A stretch of 64,000 nt of DNA from Blumeriella jaapii (GCA_009599575.1 VWND01000011.1:868001-932000); one strand, 5' to 3'; shown: positions 13,400 to 24,827, counted from the stretch's first letter. Numbers and translations are program-made. Notes: generated by a model from the letters alone, not told the origin.

Positions 13400-15010
13400 G
13401 GAAAAATAAACGATTAATTTAAAAAAAATAAAACCACAAAACTATTTTAATCAATTATTAGCAAGCTCGAAAAACTTATTACCGGCCGATTTTCCAGCCT
13501 ATTATCTAATAGCCGATTTACAAAAAAACGATTTAATAATTTAGCAATTAAAACCCAACTTTTGCCAAAAAAAAAAAAAATCTTATACGAAATTCTACGC
13601 AACCGAAAAAAAATTATAACTTTCGATTTTACCGAAATAAGCTAATTCAGTTTTAATATTACGCTTTATATCGATATTAAAACCGTATTTTACGAAGCCT
13701 GGCAAAAAAAAACCTTTTCAGTTTCTAAAATCTTTCAAAATAAAATAATCGAAATACTAAAAAAACGAATCAAATAAAAAATCTTCGAATTTTGCCACGG
13801 CTTATACAAAAACAAATAGTTTATCGTTGCGAAAAAAAAAAAAGCATTTACAAATTTATTATCGCAATCGTCGAAATAAACAGAATAACGATACGAAACG
13901 CTAACGTGCTATTTAATATCGATTAATTTTTAAACGAATTCGTAAGATTAACAATCGCTTTTCTTTTCGATCTGTTCTTCGGCTACGACCATTTAGTATT
14001 TAACTTACGATTTCGAAATATAACGGCAATTTAAATTCTAATCGGTTTATTACGTATAACGAAAATATTTATAAAAGCTATTAATTTAATCGTTCAATTC
14101 GTAAAAATCGTATACAAAATTCTTATAACTTATATTTCCGATATTATTTTTTTTTACGTTAACGACGTCGAAATAAAAGATTTTAAATTATATTATAATA
14201 ATAAAAAAATTCTTTTTGAAATTCGACGCTATATAATAAAATATATTTAAAACATCGACAAAATTATAGTCTGCTTCGAAAAAGCCAAAGCTACGATTAG
14301 CCCTCGATCAAAATTTTACATATTCGAAATAAATATCGTTAATTATATAACTAACAGCGCTGGCCGCTATTTTTCACGAAAAAAAATTAAAAAGATTTGC
14401 GAATAAAAAAAATGTAAAAATATCATCGAAGCCAAAGCTTTTATTAGCGTTATAATTTATTATCGTAATTAAATTAAAAACTTTTTTTAAAAAGCTGCAT
14501 CCATTTACGCTACGATAAAAAAAAAAATCGATTTCGTTTGGGAAAAAAAGCAAAGCAAAGCTATAAAAGTTTTTAAAAACGATTTTTTATCGGTTTTATT
14601 ATTTATGCGGATCGATTATAGCTTTGACGCAAAAAAAATCATTTTGATTATCGACGCTAATATTTTCGGTTAGAAAGCTGTATTATAACAAATCGATAAA
14701 AACAAAAAACGGCATCTTTCACGATTCGAAAGCGATTTATAATTCTTCGCGAAAGCACGCTACGATATTATTAAACAAAAATATCGAAGCGCTTTTAAAG
14801 CAATAAAAAAAATAAAAAGCGAATTATACGACGTATATTTTATTTTAAAAACAAACGCAAAAGTTTTTATCGACCAATTGAATAAAAAAGCCAGCGATTT
14901 GCTAAAAGCATTCGTTATTAATTAAATAGCTTAAATGCGATTTATAAATTTCAAAATCAAATATATTAAAAAAACAATTAATACAGCGGCAAACGGCTTT
15001 TTCAAACGAA
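13400..15010 (+). pseudogene. E2 reverse transcriptase and RNase H
   Basis: The RT palm ends in Y-V-N-D at 14155-14166, with the first catalytic Asp changed to Asn. The thumb reads EAKAFISVIIYYRN then a stop. RNase H follows with IILIIDANIF and an RHLSRFES-like piece. Its last part reads IKKIKSELYDVYFILKTNAK, an Asp-Gln-Leu-Asn stretch and NTAANGFFKRKR. This matches the HTAADGLSRRP end typical of fungal Gypsy RNase H. Frame interruptions are numerous. E1 and E3 carry the same domains at 36004-36680 and 54240-55760. Confidence 0.82.
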
Positions 15011-15125
15011 AACGTTTTTATCCGTTTGATTTCGCTAAATAAAACGAATAAAATATCGACGAATAAATCGCTAACGAAATCGGCTGCTTCGTTATTTGCG
15101 CTTTGAATTTCACAAAGCCAAAACT

Positions 15126-15158
15126 ATTCGCGTTGCTATCTCGGCTGGCACCGCGAAT
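15126..15158 (+). repeat. 33-nt palindrome-ended unit, site beta in E2
   Basis: ATTCGCG to CGCGAAT, 33 nt, coding FALLSRLAPRI in the pol frame. Best-preserved copy. Confidence 0.8.
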
Positions 15159-15188
15159 AAAAAACATTAATTTTCGGGCCGAAAAAGC

Positions 15189-15221
15189 ATTCGCGTTATT
15201 ATTTCGATTAGCATCGCGAAT
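15189..15221 (+). repeat. 33-nt palindrome-ended unit, site gamma in E2
   Basis: ATTCGCG to CGCGAAT, 33 nt, coding FALLFRLASRI. It starts 63 nt (21 codons) after site beta, in the same frame. Confidence 0.8.
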
Positions 15222-15534
15222 AAATTTAATCGAAAACGATCGAACTAAGCCGATTAACGACGAAAATAAATTTTTTATCGATAATTACGAAATCGACGAC
15301 TTTTATTTAATCGTATATTATTTAACCATTTTGTTTAAATTATTTAGCGTGCTAAATTATTAATTTAAATTATTTAAAAACCAGGCTTTCGATTATATTT
15401 TAGCCGACAAAAAATTATAAAAAATAAAAAATAATATATATCAAAAACGCTTAATAATAAATAACAAAGCCGACAAATTTTAAATTATAAAAAAACCTAC
15501 GAAAAAATATTTTATAAAAAAGCTAAAACTATTT
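15222..15534 (+). pseudogene. E2 linker and start of integrase
   Basis: An acidic linker (DRTKPINDENKFFIDNYE and following) leads to YYLTILFKLF and then the ILADKKL piece at about 15390. That piece resembles the DRKLYRR segment ahead of the zinc-binding domain of Gypsy integrases. The frame is open from 15103 to 15363. G1 interrupts at 15535. The integrase continues at 21525. Confidence 0.7.
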
Positions 15535-15708
15535 TGTCAAGGGTGCGAGCGAGCAGAAGGTTCGTAGATGAATTGCATTGATTACGGGGTTTTAAGTTTA
15601 GAGGTGTCGTGAAGTCTAAAATACAATATATGCGGGCTCCGATATTACGTGATAACAACGTGATCTTCGGACTACGTAATTAACGAACTGACGTTTTATC
15701 CTTTTATA
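15535..15708 (-). repeat. G1 LTR, 3' LTR of the minus-strand element
   Basis: 174 bp. More C-to-T and G-to-A changes than its partner at 21346-21519, for example cctttta where the partner has ccctcaca. The adjoining poly-T (15713-15740) is the minus-strand polypurine tract. Confidence 0.92.
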
Positions 15709-15759
15709 TATGGTTTTTTTTTTTTATTTTTTTATTTAATTTTTTCGTCGTCGGAATTT

Positions 15760-17700
15760 ATTTTTATAAATCGAACTTCGTTCGCGAAGCGTTTTTGTAA
15801 ACGAATACGAGGTTTAGCTGAAATAATAAAAGAAATGGTAAAAAAGACAGGCTTTTTTAGTTTCGGAAGCAGAACAATTGGTTTTTTTATAATAAAAAAG
15901 GAATTGGTAATAGTTTTCTTATATTTGGTAACGGTTGTAAAAGCCTTTTTTAATAATAAAAGCTCGTTTTCGTTATTCGTCGATTTGGCACGTTTTTTGT
16001 TGGCAATTTTGGCTTTAGCCAGTTTTGTTTTGGTCGGGTAAAGTTTCTGAAAAAAACGTATAGCGAATTTAGTTATAAAATTATATACGTTGATAACGTT
16101 TTTTAATAGTTTTCAAAACTGGTTTTCGGCGTTGTAGCCGCGCTATTATATAAAATAAAAAAAGTTGGAGTTTCGTTTAAAATCGAAAATAGCGTTTATA
16201 ATCTATAATAAGCTGCCGTCGGCGTCGATAAAAACAAATGGTGGGAAAGGGTTTTTTTGTTTTAGAAAAAGGTCGTTATAAGCAGGTTTGAGCAAATTGG
16301 TATAAAAAACGGAATATAATAGTTTTTGCTCGAAAAATAGTTTTAATTTATAATTGTAAAAGCTTAAAACTTCGGCGATTTTATAAGGATCGTAAAACTT
16401 GTTATCGAGCTTTTTGATTGATTTGGTAAAATAATATTGCGTTTATTAAAAAACACGCTATTTTCTATTCGATAAATAAAAGCTAGTTAGCGGTATCGGT
16501 TAGAATAATATTTTTGGTCGGCCAGCGCTGAAATCAGATTCGTGCGTAATAATAATTTTATTTTTTTTATTTTATTTGTAAAATCGTTTTTTTCTGCGTT
16601 TGCTATTTGTAACGTACGAAAAGTCGAGGTTAAAATAGATTTGGGTGAAAAAAAGCTTAGTCGGAAATAAAAGCTTTTATTAGCGTAAAAAAAAGAAACT
16701 CCGGTAAAGGCGTTTACAGCGTTATTTGCTGCGAATTCGGCTAAAGGAAATCAATTTTCCTAGTTTTTTTAAGCGTATTTAATAAATTGTTTTAAATAAA
16801 AAAGTAAATAAGCGTTTGCGTTTTCGGTTTGACTATTTGTTTCGGAATAAAAACTGGTGGATAGCGTAATATTGGTTCCGAAACGGTAATTAATAGTTTT
16901 TCAGAATTGTGAAATAAACAAAAAATTTCGGTTTGAAATTATAAAATCCGAAAGGCTATATAAACGCTAGATATTTTTATAAAACAGCTTGGCTAGATCT
17001 GACGTTTTTATAGCTGAATGGCAGGCTGTATAATATCGTTTTTTAGTAAAGCGATATATTATTATTATAATCAGATTATTTCGATTTTTATGCTTTTTTA
17101 CGAGGAAAAAGTTTATAAAATCGATTGATATATAATTTTAATAGCGTAAAGAAATAGGCAGAGGTTTGAAAAATCTTTAGTAGCGTTGATTAGTGTTTAT
17201 ATTACGAAAACAGCCGTTGCAATTGCGTACAAATTTTTTGCAATTTTTAAAAATCAATGGCCAATAGTAATTTCTGCTGATAATTTCGTACAATTTGTTT
17301 TTTCCGGGATAACCTGTTTTTATTAAATTATAGGCCATTTGCAAAAGCTAGATGCGAATAGGAATATTTAAATTCGGTATGTTTGGAACGTATAATCGGT
17401 TTCGAAAATACAATTTATTATTGCGTATAAAATATTCGGAGAATTATAAGTTTTTTGATTTCGGAATACCTTTTGATTTAAATATTTCTTTTTTGGTAGC
17501 AATTTATAGCTTGTTAATAGAATAGTATTCGTTTAACAATCGTAAAAGCTTTTCGTCGTCTGCTTCGGGTATTTGTTTAAGCAGAATTGAAAAAGCGTTT
17601 AAAACTTTAGTTAAATAATACTTTTTAAAAAAAGTTTAATTTTGGAACTGGATTTTTTCGTCGGAAAAGTTTTGGGAGAAGTTTTGAAAACGTCGGGTTA
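15760..17700 (-). pseudogene. G1 integrase, chromodomain and C-terminal tail
   Basis: On the minus strand, 16320-16080 reads SVFYTNLLKPA, then FVFIDADGSLL, then IINAIFDFKRNSNFFYFI. A stop and RGYNAENQF follow. This is the usual integrase end FH-NLL-P, then a chromodomain with pattern EVEAILDSKR, hydrophobic strand, WRGY. A long open Lys/Thr-rich tail runs 16060-15770 (LYPTKTKLAKAKIANKKRAK onward). That tail is the true frame, and the plus-strand frame over it is a shadow. The integrase core upstream (16500-17500) is heavily mutated and I could not place its DDE residues. Confidence 0.7.
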
Positions 17701-19000
17701 AAAAGTCAGATTTGCTATTTTGTTTTTTAGATTTAAATATGATTACAAAATCAAAATCACTAAAAACTCGCTTTAGCGTATTTAACGCTTGTTAAATTGC
17801 TTAGTCGTTATGAAATATTCCAGGTTTCGATGATTTATAAATATACGAATTAAATAAGCAGCTTTTTGTAATTCGGCTCGCTAACTTTCGAAGCAACGTA
17901 TAATAGCAAAAAGTTCTTTGTTATAGATTTCGTAGTTGCATTCGGCTAAATCGAATTTTTTTAATATAAAAGCGATTAGATAAAGCATTTTTGTATCGTT
18001 TTTTTAAAAAAAAATTCTTAAAAAAACGTAATTAAAAGCGTCGGTTTTAACGAAAATCTTTTTATCAAAATTAAAATAAAATAATATAAATGCAATAATA
18101 AAAGCTGATTTAAAAAATTCGAAAGCTTTAATATAATTATTGTTAAAATCTTATTTAGTGTTTTTTTTCGTCAGATTTATCAAAGGGATAACGATGCGAA
18201 AAAAACTTTTAATAAAGCGTCGGTAAAAATTTGCAAAATTTAAAAACGCTTGTACGTTTTTGACGTTAAATAAAAGGTTTTAGCTAATAATAGCTTTCAA
18301 TTTCTTAGGGTCTATTTTGATTTTAATAATAAAAATAATTATTTTTAAATAAACGATTTTTTAAATTTCAAATTCGCATTTTTTTATATTCAATTGCAGG
18401 CCAGCGTCGGAAAAAGCTTAAAAAACGAGGTTAACGTGTTTTTTGTGTTTTTAAAAGTCGTTTAAATAAATTAAAATATCGTTTATATAAGTTGTGCAAA
18501 AAATATTTAAATAAAATTGTAAAATATCGTTTATGCGAAATTAAAAAATGGCAAAAGCGTTGCATAAACCGAAAAGCATAATCAACGATTCGAATAAACC
18601 GTATTTTATATTAAACGCAGTAAGCTATTTATGGCTTTTTTTTATTCGAATTTTATTAAAAGCGGCAAAAACGTTAAATTTGGTATAAAACTTCGTTTTA
18701 TTTAATCGAGAAAGTATTTTTTAAATTAATAACAAAAAATACCGGTTTTTAATTGTTATAGCGTTGAAAGCTTTGTAATCGACGCAAAAACGTAATTCGC
18801 CTTTTGGTTTTTTCGCAAATAAAATTGGAAAGGCGGCGAAAAAAAAGTTAGTTCGAATCCAGCTTTTTTCGAAATTTTTCTTCAGAAATTTGCGTAAAAC
18901 TTAAAATTCGTTAATTAATATATTATACAAAAGACCGTATAAAAGTATTACGCTAAAACGGAGTTTTATCGTATAATTAACGCTTTTTTTATAAAACGCA
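17700..19000 (-). pseudogene. G1 reverse transcriptase and RNase H
   Basis: The minus strand reads FNAITIKNRYFLLLI, then TKFYTKFNVFAAFNKIRIK, then LTAFNIKYGLFESLIMLFG. AFAIF and RINDILQFYLNIFCTTYINDILIY follow in short pieces. These match Ty3/Gypsy RT blocks (DYRALN, KLDVVAAFNKIRI, YGLFESLVMPFGL). The catalytic box at 18489-18478 is Y-I-N-D, so the first Asp is lost. RNase H follows toward 17700 in fragments. Stops are frequent. Confidence 0.8.
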
Positions 19001-19473
19001 AGTTTATCAGCTTTAATAAAATCCAAAACGGCCAAATAGTAATAATAATATTAAAAGAGTTTTATTCGGAAATCGATTAATAATTTAATTTGAAAGGTTA
19101 AACGAATATTTTTTAAAAAGGCTTTAGCGAAGTAAAGTTTAGCTGATAAATATTATCGTTTAGTTTGAAAAAGTTTTTGTCGTAATTAATTTATTTTTGG
19201 AAATGCAAAATTAGGGTCGTTTTTAATTATAGCGCCGAGTTTTTATAAACGTTGATCGATTTCGTATAATAAAGCTGAAAATATTTTAATTCCGGGCTGG
19301 AAAAATAAAGTATTGAAAGCAGCAGCTTTTATACGGCGAAAAAAAGCTGATTAAACGATTGATTTGTAAAAATAGCGTTTTTAAACTAAGCCTGAAATAG
19401 CCAATTAATAAAAGTTTTAGAATAAATAATTCGAACGGCAGAAGTCTGAATTAAAGCAAAAGGTATTCGTAGT

Positions 19474-19674
19474 TTAATTAATATAAGAATTATATGTTTT
19501 AAGCCAAGGTTTGCCCAAAATAAAATCGTATTTTTTAAGTATTATAATAAAAGCTGTAATTTGTTTGATATAACGGGCGATATTAATTTGAAAAAAGATT
19601 TGATAAATAACGTCGTCGTAAATAAAAACGTTCGTTAACCACGGTAAGTTTACGTGGATTAATAAGTAAAACAA
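19474..19674 (-). pseudogene. G1 protease C-terminal part
   Basis: An open minus-strand stretch of 66 codons ends in ILKKYDFILGKPWLKTY. The ILG-PWL motif is the conserved end of Ty3/Gypsy retropepsins. The catalytic Asp region lies upstream (19680-19780) and is broken by stops. Confidence 0.7.
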
Positions 19675-19789
19675 AAGTCAATTCGTAATATTATACGAAA
19701 ATATAATTAATAAAATTATCGGTAGCTCCGAAATCGTTTAAAAAGTAGATTTTGATATATATATTATTAGCAGTTATAATATAAGGCAA

Positions 19790-21300
19790 TATCAAATATA
19801 ATTCCGAAACGCTATTTAAAGCAAATAATTTTAATTTATTTTTTAAAAGTTTTTAATAATAATAATTATTAAAAACAATTAGTTTTCCGATTTTTTTGCT
19901 TCGGCCTTAGTTTTTTTAATTTAAAAAAAGTCGGAGCAGTTAGCAGCTCGATGTTTATCGCTAATATATTATAAACAAAAGTTGTTAGCAAAAAGGTAGA
20001 TTCGGCGAGCTAGTTTTTCGGCGTTATCGACTAGGCGTTTGTTTTTTGTTATATTAATTGCGATTTATATAATTGCTTTGGTTTGGGTAGCGCTGAGATT
20101 TATAAAGTCGTTTAAATAATAGTCGTAATAACAGTTTTAAATATAAAAGCAGAAAAAGTGATTTTCGTATTACGGCTTTCGGTTTTGTAATAATTGAAAT
20201 TTAGTTATCGAAAAACGATATCGGTTTCGCGCATTTAGGCGCAAAAACCAATAAAATCGGTTTTTAAATCGAAAGAGTTAGTATACGATAAACGGATGAT
20301 TATATTAAAATAAAAAGCTTTACGCAAAATAGCGATAGCAGCTTCGTTATTAAATTTAGTGTGATTTTTAATTTTCAATTAAATAAAAAAAAAATGGATA
20401 AGAATTGATTGTTTTGCTTAAAAAACAAAATTTTCTTAAATGCATTTGCTTATTAATTAAAAATATCGAACGATTATTAAAAGATTTAAATTATTTTTAT
20501 AATAATCAAATAAAAAAAAATGCCGTTCGTACGTAAACTTTTTTGTAAAACGTTTTTGGCTGTATCGGAAAGGCGGGAAAAAAAATAATTTATACGATTC
20601 TGTTTGATCGCATATTAATTTTGATTAAAACGGAATTTTAAAATTATATTTTAAAAAAAGATGGTAAAATGCTTCGTAACGTTGTTAATACTATCCGAAT
20701 TTGTGAATTTATCGGAGTCGGAAAAAGCAAATGTTTTTTTTTCTGCGTTTAAAATATTCGGTGTATTTTAATTAATAGAAGCTTGTTTTCGGAAATTGGC
20801 AAGTTCGGTTTCGCGGTTTTAAATTACTTTTTTTTTGAAAAGCTTTTTTTTTCCAGTATTATACCGTTTGAATATTTAGCTTTTAAGCGAAATCATTTAG
20901 TTTAGCTTTAAGTAATATTATTATATCGTTTTGCTTTACCGCGTAAACGAAAATATCGAAAATTTTTTAAAAACAGGCTTTTGTATTAGCGATTAAAGCG
21001 GCGACGATTTGGTCGGAGTATTTAAAATGTTTTAAAATAAAATAATTAAAGGATTCCGACAATTTAAAATAGTCCGATATAATTCGTTAAAAAAAAAGCG
21101 TAAAATGTATTTTGTTCCGGAATATAAGCAAAAGCAGAACGGAGTTTTTTAAATATAAGTTTTATATTAAAAAAAGTTGTCGTTTCGTAGTTTCGTATCG
21201 TAAAAATTATTTTTAAAAAGTCGTGAAGATTATTATCGCGATAAGGTTTGTTGATTTTTTATATGCGTAAAGACAGAACAAAATTAGCAGGCTTTTTCAG
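19790..21300 (-). pseudogene. G1 gag remnant with zinc knuckle
   Basis: The CCHC zinc knuckle lies at 19977-19936 on the minus strand. It reads C-L-stop-Y-I-S-D-K-H-R-A-A-N-C, so spacing CX2CX4HX4C is kept while the second Cys is Tyr. Upstream sequence to 21300 is in the position of capsid but gives only short open pieces. Gag would bind and package element RNA. The stop inside the knuckle makes it non-functional. Confidence 0.6.
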
Positions 21301-21345
21301 CTCGAGAGCTAAAATAAAAATATCAAAAAGGTTTGGTAGTTAATA

Positions 21346-21519
21346 TGTCAAAGGTGCGAGCGAGCAGAAGGTTCGTAGATAAATTGCATTAACTACGGGG
21401 TTTTAAGTTTAAAAATGTCGTGAAGTTTAAGATACAATGTGTACGGGCTCCGATGTCACGTGATAATAACGTGACCTTCGGACCACGTGACTAACGAACT
21501 GACGTTTCATCCCCTCACA
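21346..21519 (-). repeat. G1 LTR, 5' LTR of the minus-strand element
   Basis: 174 bp and one of the least mutated stretches in the window, with intact cacgtgac motifs. Confidence 0.93.
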
Positions 21520-21524
21520 TATTT

Positions 21525-22750
21525 ATTACCGAATCAAAAACGATTTCTGATGGAAAAAATACTTCGAAAATTGCAAAGCTTTCGTTAAAAGCTGCATCTT
21601 TTGTTAAAAACGAAAGCCTGGCCGAAAAAAAAACTTATTATATCCGATATAATTTTCTAAAATCTAAAAAAAAATTAATCTCGACGTTACACGCGTATTA
21701 ATTACCGATCGCGATTATATATGCTTCGTATTCGTTATTAACGATTTATTTAAATAGCCTGAAAAAAGACTTTTCCGAAACGCCATTTTCGAAATTATAA
21801 CGATTTTTTTTTAAAAAAACGTAATATATCGACACGATTTATTTAGCAAATTAAACGTCGATAATAAACTCGAAAACAAAAGCGTTATCGAAACCTTTAC
21901 AAAAAAATACGATATCCAGCGTATTTAAATCTTAATTTACAATTCGAAAGGCAACGGATCCGTAAAACGAAGTTATAAAAATATTTTTAACGGCCTTTTA
22001 AAAGCTATTCGAAAAGGCTATAAGCGTTAATCGCGGAAATTTTCGGAAATGCTTTTTGCTATACGCATATATATACACGCCCCTACTGAAATAATCTCAT
22101 TTTTTATTTAATACGGCAAAAACGCTCGATTGCTTCTGAAAACAAAATGGCCTGTATAAAAATTTCATAACGTAATTAAAATAAAAACGAAAGCAAATCT
22201 ATTAATAATAAAATTTAAACAGCTAAATTACCGCGATATAAATATAAAAAAAATAATTGTTAAAAAATTATAAAAAAGCGGCTAGAAAAGTTTGAAATAA
22301 AACCAAAGTTTTAAAAAAAACGCTAATTAAAAAAAAAATTTAATTCTAATTTACGACGTTCAGCGCGCTATCGATAAATCGGCCGATACTAAACTTAACT
22401 ATAAATGGCTCGAACCCTACGAAGTATACGAAGCCGAATTAAATAAAAACTATTATAAGCTCACGAAACTCGATAAAACAAAACTAAAAAAAACGTTCGC
22501 CGCCAACCGGTTAAAGCGATTTTACAAAAAAAACCAGCAAATCTATCCCCTGAATTCTAATTCAAACAGCGACTCCGATTCCAGCGACTCCGACGACGAC
22601 TCCGACCAAAGCGACTATACTTCTAAAAAAAAACCCCCTGGAAAAGTTTGAAAACAACCGGACGATAACTCCGCTGCTAAAAGCACAATTCAAATCGTAA
22701 TTCCATCCATAACCGAAAAAAAAAAAAATACATACAAAATTATTCACTAA
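21525..22750 (+). pseudogene. E2 integrase, core and C-terminal domain
   Basis: After G1 the integrase resumes. The core reads KLNVDNKLENKSVIETF, the position of the second catalytic Asp (D-G-x-x-E-N-K). Then come IYNSKGNGSVKRSYK, where the usual VERGHR has become VKRSYK. The third catalytic residue, Glu, is therefore Lys. The C-terminal domain is clear at 22385-22530: LNYKWLEPYEVYEAEL, then FAANRLKRFYKK, matching the GTFAGNRLKRFHPR end of this fungal family. An Asp/Ser-rich tail follows (22560-22620). I see no chromodomain in the E family. Confidence 0.82.
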
Positions 22751-23180
22751 CTATTTTATTATTTTTATTATCTATTATTTCCCTTTTTATTATATACTAT
22801 TCTATTATTCTTATTTTGCTTTGCTTATATACAACCTAATTATTCTGTTTATTTTTAAAACCTTTTTCTATATTATTTAAAACACCTATTATACTTTTCT
22901 TTATTTAACTATACTTTTATTTACTAAAACAAAAACTTTATATATATTTAAGCCGCACATTTAATACATTTATATTGCTCGCACATTTTACGAAAACTAT
23001 TTTTTATGCATTTTATTATTTGCTACTTTCTGTACTATTTACTTTTTTCGTTATTCTAAACGGATGCCTATCTAAAACAATTATAATTTATTAAAAAAAC
23101 AGCATGCGGATTTCCGTAACTTTTAAATACAAATACTTTACAATTCCCGTACTTTTTCCCAACTACTTTTTAATAAATAT
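22751..23180 (+). other. E2 spacer between pol and post-pol ORF
   Basis: AT-rich with short pyrimidine runs and no readable frame. E1 holds the same spacer at 38410-38840. It may carry a promoter or leader for the post-pol ORF, but nothing specific is visible. Confidence 0.5.
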
Positions 23181-23199
23181 AATACACTTTTTTAATTAA

Positions 23200-23962
23200 C
23201 AAACCCATCGATATTATATCGTTCCCTAAGCAAAACGTTGCCAAACCTAGCAAACTTATTTTTAACCTATCCTGAAACGGAACTACTATACGCAACTTCT
23301 TCGAATTTAAGCAAGCATACAATGCCGCTATCCCAAATCAATAAGCAACTCTCGTAAAACATTTATAAAACAATTCGATATAATAATTAAAAACGTTAAT
23401 AAATTTCTATTCGATTACAAAAGCTTCGTTAAAACTAAATTCGTTCGCAAAAACTTTAACTACGACAAATTCCTATTAAATTACGACAACGCTTTAAAAG
23501 CTCTCGCCGAAGCAAAAAAAGCTCGAAATAACAAAAAAAAAAATAACAGACCGAATATTACGCTTTTTGTCAAATCAACGAAAAAAAAATATCCAAAAAT
23601 ACGTTCTTAGCAAAATCACCGGTATTATCTCATTTCGGCATTTCGCTCGCCTTTTCGAAACTATTACCTTTACGAAAAAAAAAGTCTGGATACTAAACGC
23701 TTATATCCTCAAAGCGCAAGCTCTAAAAGCCAACAACCCAAAAACCCGCAAATTCACAGGCCTCTCTACAACTGTCTGCAAACTGGTCGACGACGCTATA
23801 CAGTCGCCAAAAGAAATCCTAGTCGGCTGCGAAACCCCGAATCTGACCCTTCTTCAAAGCAAAGGACTAAGCGTCGCCAAATGCGGCATTCTCATACCGA
23901 ACGAAAGAAACAACGCCACCCTTCCGCAAAAGCCAACAGCAAAAAGGCCAAAAACGGATTAG
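23200..23962 (+). pseudogene. E2 post-pol ORF, deletion derivative, function unknown
   Basis: A third ORF after pol. The first part (23250-23540) is readable with a few stops: FEFKQAYNAAIPNQ, then LFDYKSFVKTKFVRKNFNYD, then NALKALAEAKKARNNKKK. From 23567 the frame is open for 131 codons, including LSKITGIISFRHFARLFETI, VWILNAYILKAQALKANNPK, VCKLVDDAIQSPKEILVG and LTLLQSKGLSVAKCGILIP. E1 continues this ORF for about 2.45 kb more. In E2 that part is deleted, with the junction near 23905. I do not recognise the family. It is helical, Lys-rich and has no obvious membrane segment. Confidence 0.6.
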
Positions 23963-24108
23963 AAGACCGAAGGAGTATAGGGCTAAAGAGTTCGGTTTTT
24001 AATTGATTGGTTTTTAAACCATATAAGATAAACTAGATTGCACTTATTAAAGTTATGTTTTTCTTTGGTCGTAATCAGGAACGACTACGTATATTATTTG
24101 GGACAGGA

Positions 24109-24375
24109 TGTAAAACGGTGATACCTTGTATTAATAGGAGTTAATAGTTTTAGCTATGGTCGAGGCATAGACCTTTCCGAGACCCCCTGCCATTAACTAC
24201 CTTCAACAAGTATAAGAGCAAGGCACCCCCTTAAATAGTACCATAGGCACGCAGTCCAATTCATACCTTCACTTATTTTTCTTTTCCTTTCTTCAGTCTC
24301 TTCTAGGAATTCCCTAAACTATCTTACCCACCGACATGTGGCCGTATCAGTCTGGTTTTCCTACCTACTTTTACA
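24109..24375 (+). repeat. E2 3' LTR
   Basis: 267 bp, starts TGTAAAACGG and ends TTTTACA. It is far less mutated than the 5' LTR. The purine-rich gggacagga just before it is a likely polypurine tract. Confidence 0.92.
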
Positions 24376-24556
24376 ATATAATAGCAAAAGCTAAAAAGCT
24401 TTGTTAAAAAAAGGATCGTTGAACAAAAACCATCTTTCGCAAAATGCGGAAATAAGTCTTTTTACGACCGGTCGATCATTTTAATATAACCCGTAAGAAA
24501 TTCGAAGAAAAAAATAATTTACGCCGTCGCTAGCGTAGAAAAAAAGTTGTTGATAA
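24376..24556 (-). other. D1 5' leader
   Basis: The first internal bases of D1 downstream of its 5' LTR (minus strand), matching D2 27217-27395. No coding seen. Confidence 0.75.
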
Positions 24557-24822
24557 TATAACGATCTAATTAATCGAAGGGCTAAAAGATCAGTCAACTG
24601 GTCGCCGTATTTATATAATATAAAAAACGAGCCTTTGGTTCTGTAATAAAAATATTCATTTAGAATTAACAATTGCAAAAGGCAGAAGTTGCTAAAGAAA
24701 AAACGCCTTATATATATAAATAGTCTCCACAATTGATAGAAAAACCCACCAGGAGACCAGGAAGCTTGTAGCTACACGTAGTTGCTGGGATGACACGAGG
24801 GGCAAAAGAGTGAATCGTCACA
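24557..24822 (-). repeat. D1 LTR, 5' LTR of the minus-strand element
   Basis: 266 bp, pairs with 3597-3862 and ends TCGTCACA followed by TSD atatc. Confidence 0.92.
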
Positions 24823-24827
24823 ATATC

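Larger units (their letters stand above)
15535..21519 (-). mobile_element. G1, chromodomain Ty3/Gypsy retrotransposon inserted in E2
   Basis: LTRs at 15535-15708 and 21346-21519 are 174 bp each and read TGTCAA to CTCACA. The TSD tattt is at 15530-15534 and 21520-21524. E3 shows the unbroken target at about 56286-56296. The element is 5985 bp and nothing is nested in it, so it is the youngest layer on this path. Coding is minus strand: gag (with zinc knuckle), protease, RT, RNase H, integrase, chromodomain, basic tail. Confidence 0.93.
9565..24375 (+). mobile_element. E2, Ty3/Gypsy LTR retrotransposon inserted in D1
   Basis: Two LTRs of 267 bp (9565-9831 and 24109-24375). The flanking duplication is atat at 9561-9564 and 24376-24379. 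The D2 counterpart shows the unbroken target on its plus strand near 27385-27400. Own sequence is 9565-15534 plus 21525-24375, about 8.8 kb. G1 fills the gap. Order: LTR, gag, protease, RT, RNase H, linker, integrase, post-pol ORF remnant, LTR. The 3' 800 bp is the least mutated part. Confidence 0.92.
3597..24822 (-). mobile_element. D1, chromodomain Ty3/Gypsy retrotransposon inserted in C1
   Basis: LTRs at 3597-3862 and 24557-24822 are 266 bp each and read TGTGACGATC to TCGTCACA on the plus strand. The TSD atatc is at 3592-3596 and 24823-24827. D1's own sequence is 3597-9564 plus 24380-24822, about 6.4 kb, as in D2 and D3. It is split by E2. Order on the minus strand is gag, protease, RT, RNase H, integrase, chromodomain. 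Plus-strand D2 positions map here as about 36968 minus the D2 coordinate. Confidence 0.92.

Noticed and set aside
15835..16041. Plus-strand frame of 68 codons in G1
   Set aside because: Shadow of the open Lys-rich minus-strand tail of G1 pol.
22562..22747. Minus-strand frame of 61 codons ending in Val/Gly repeats
   Set aside because: Antisense of the Asp/Ser-rich tail of E2 integrase.
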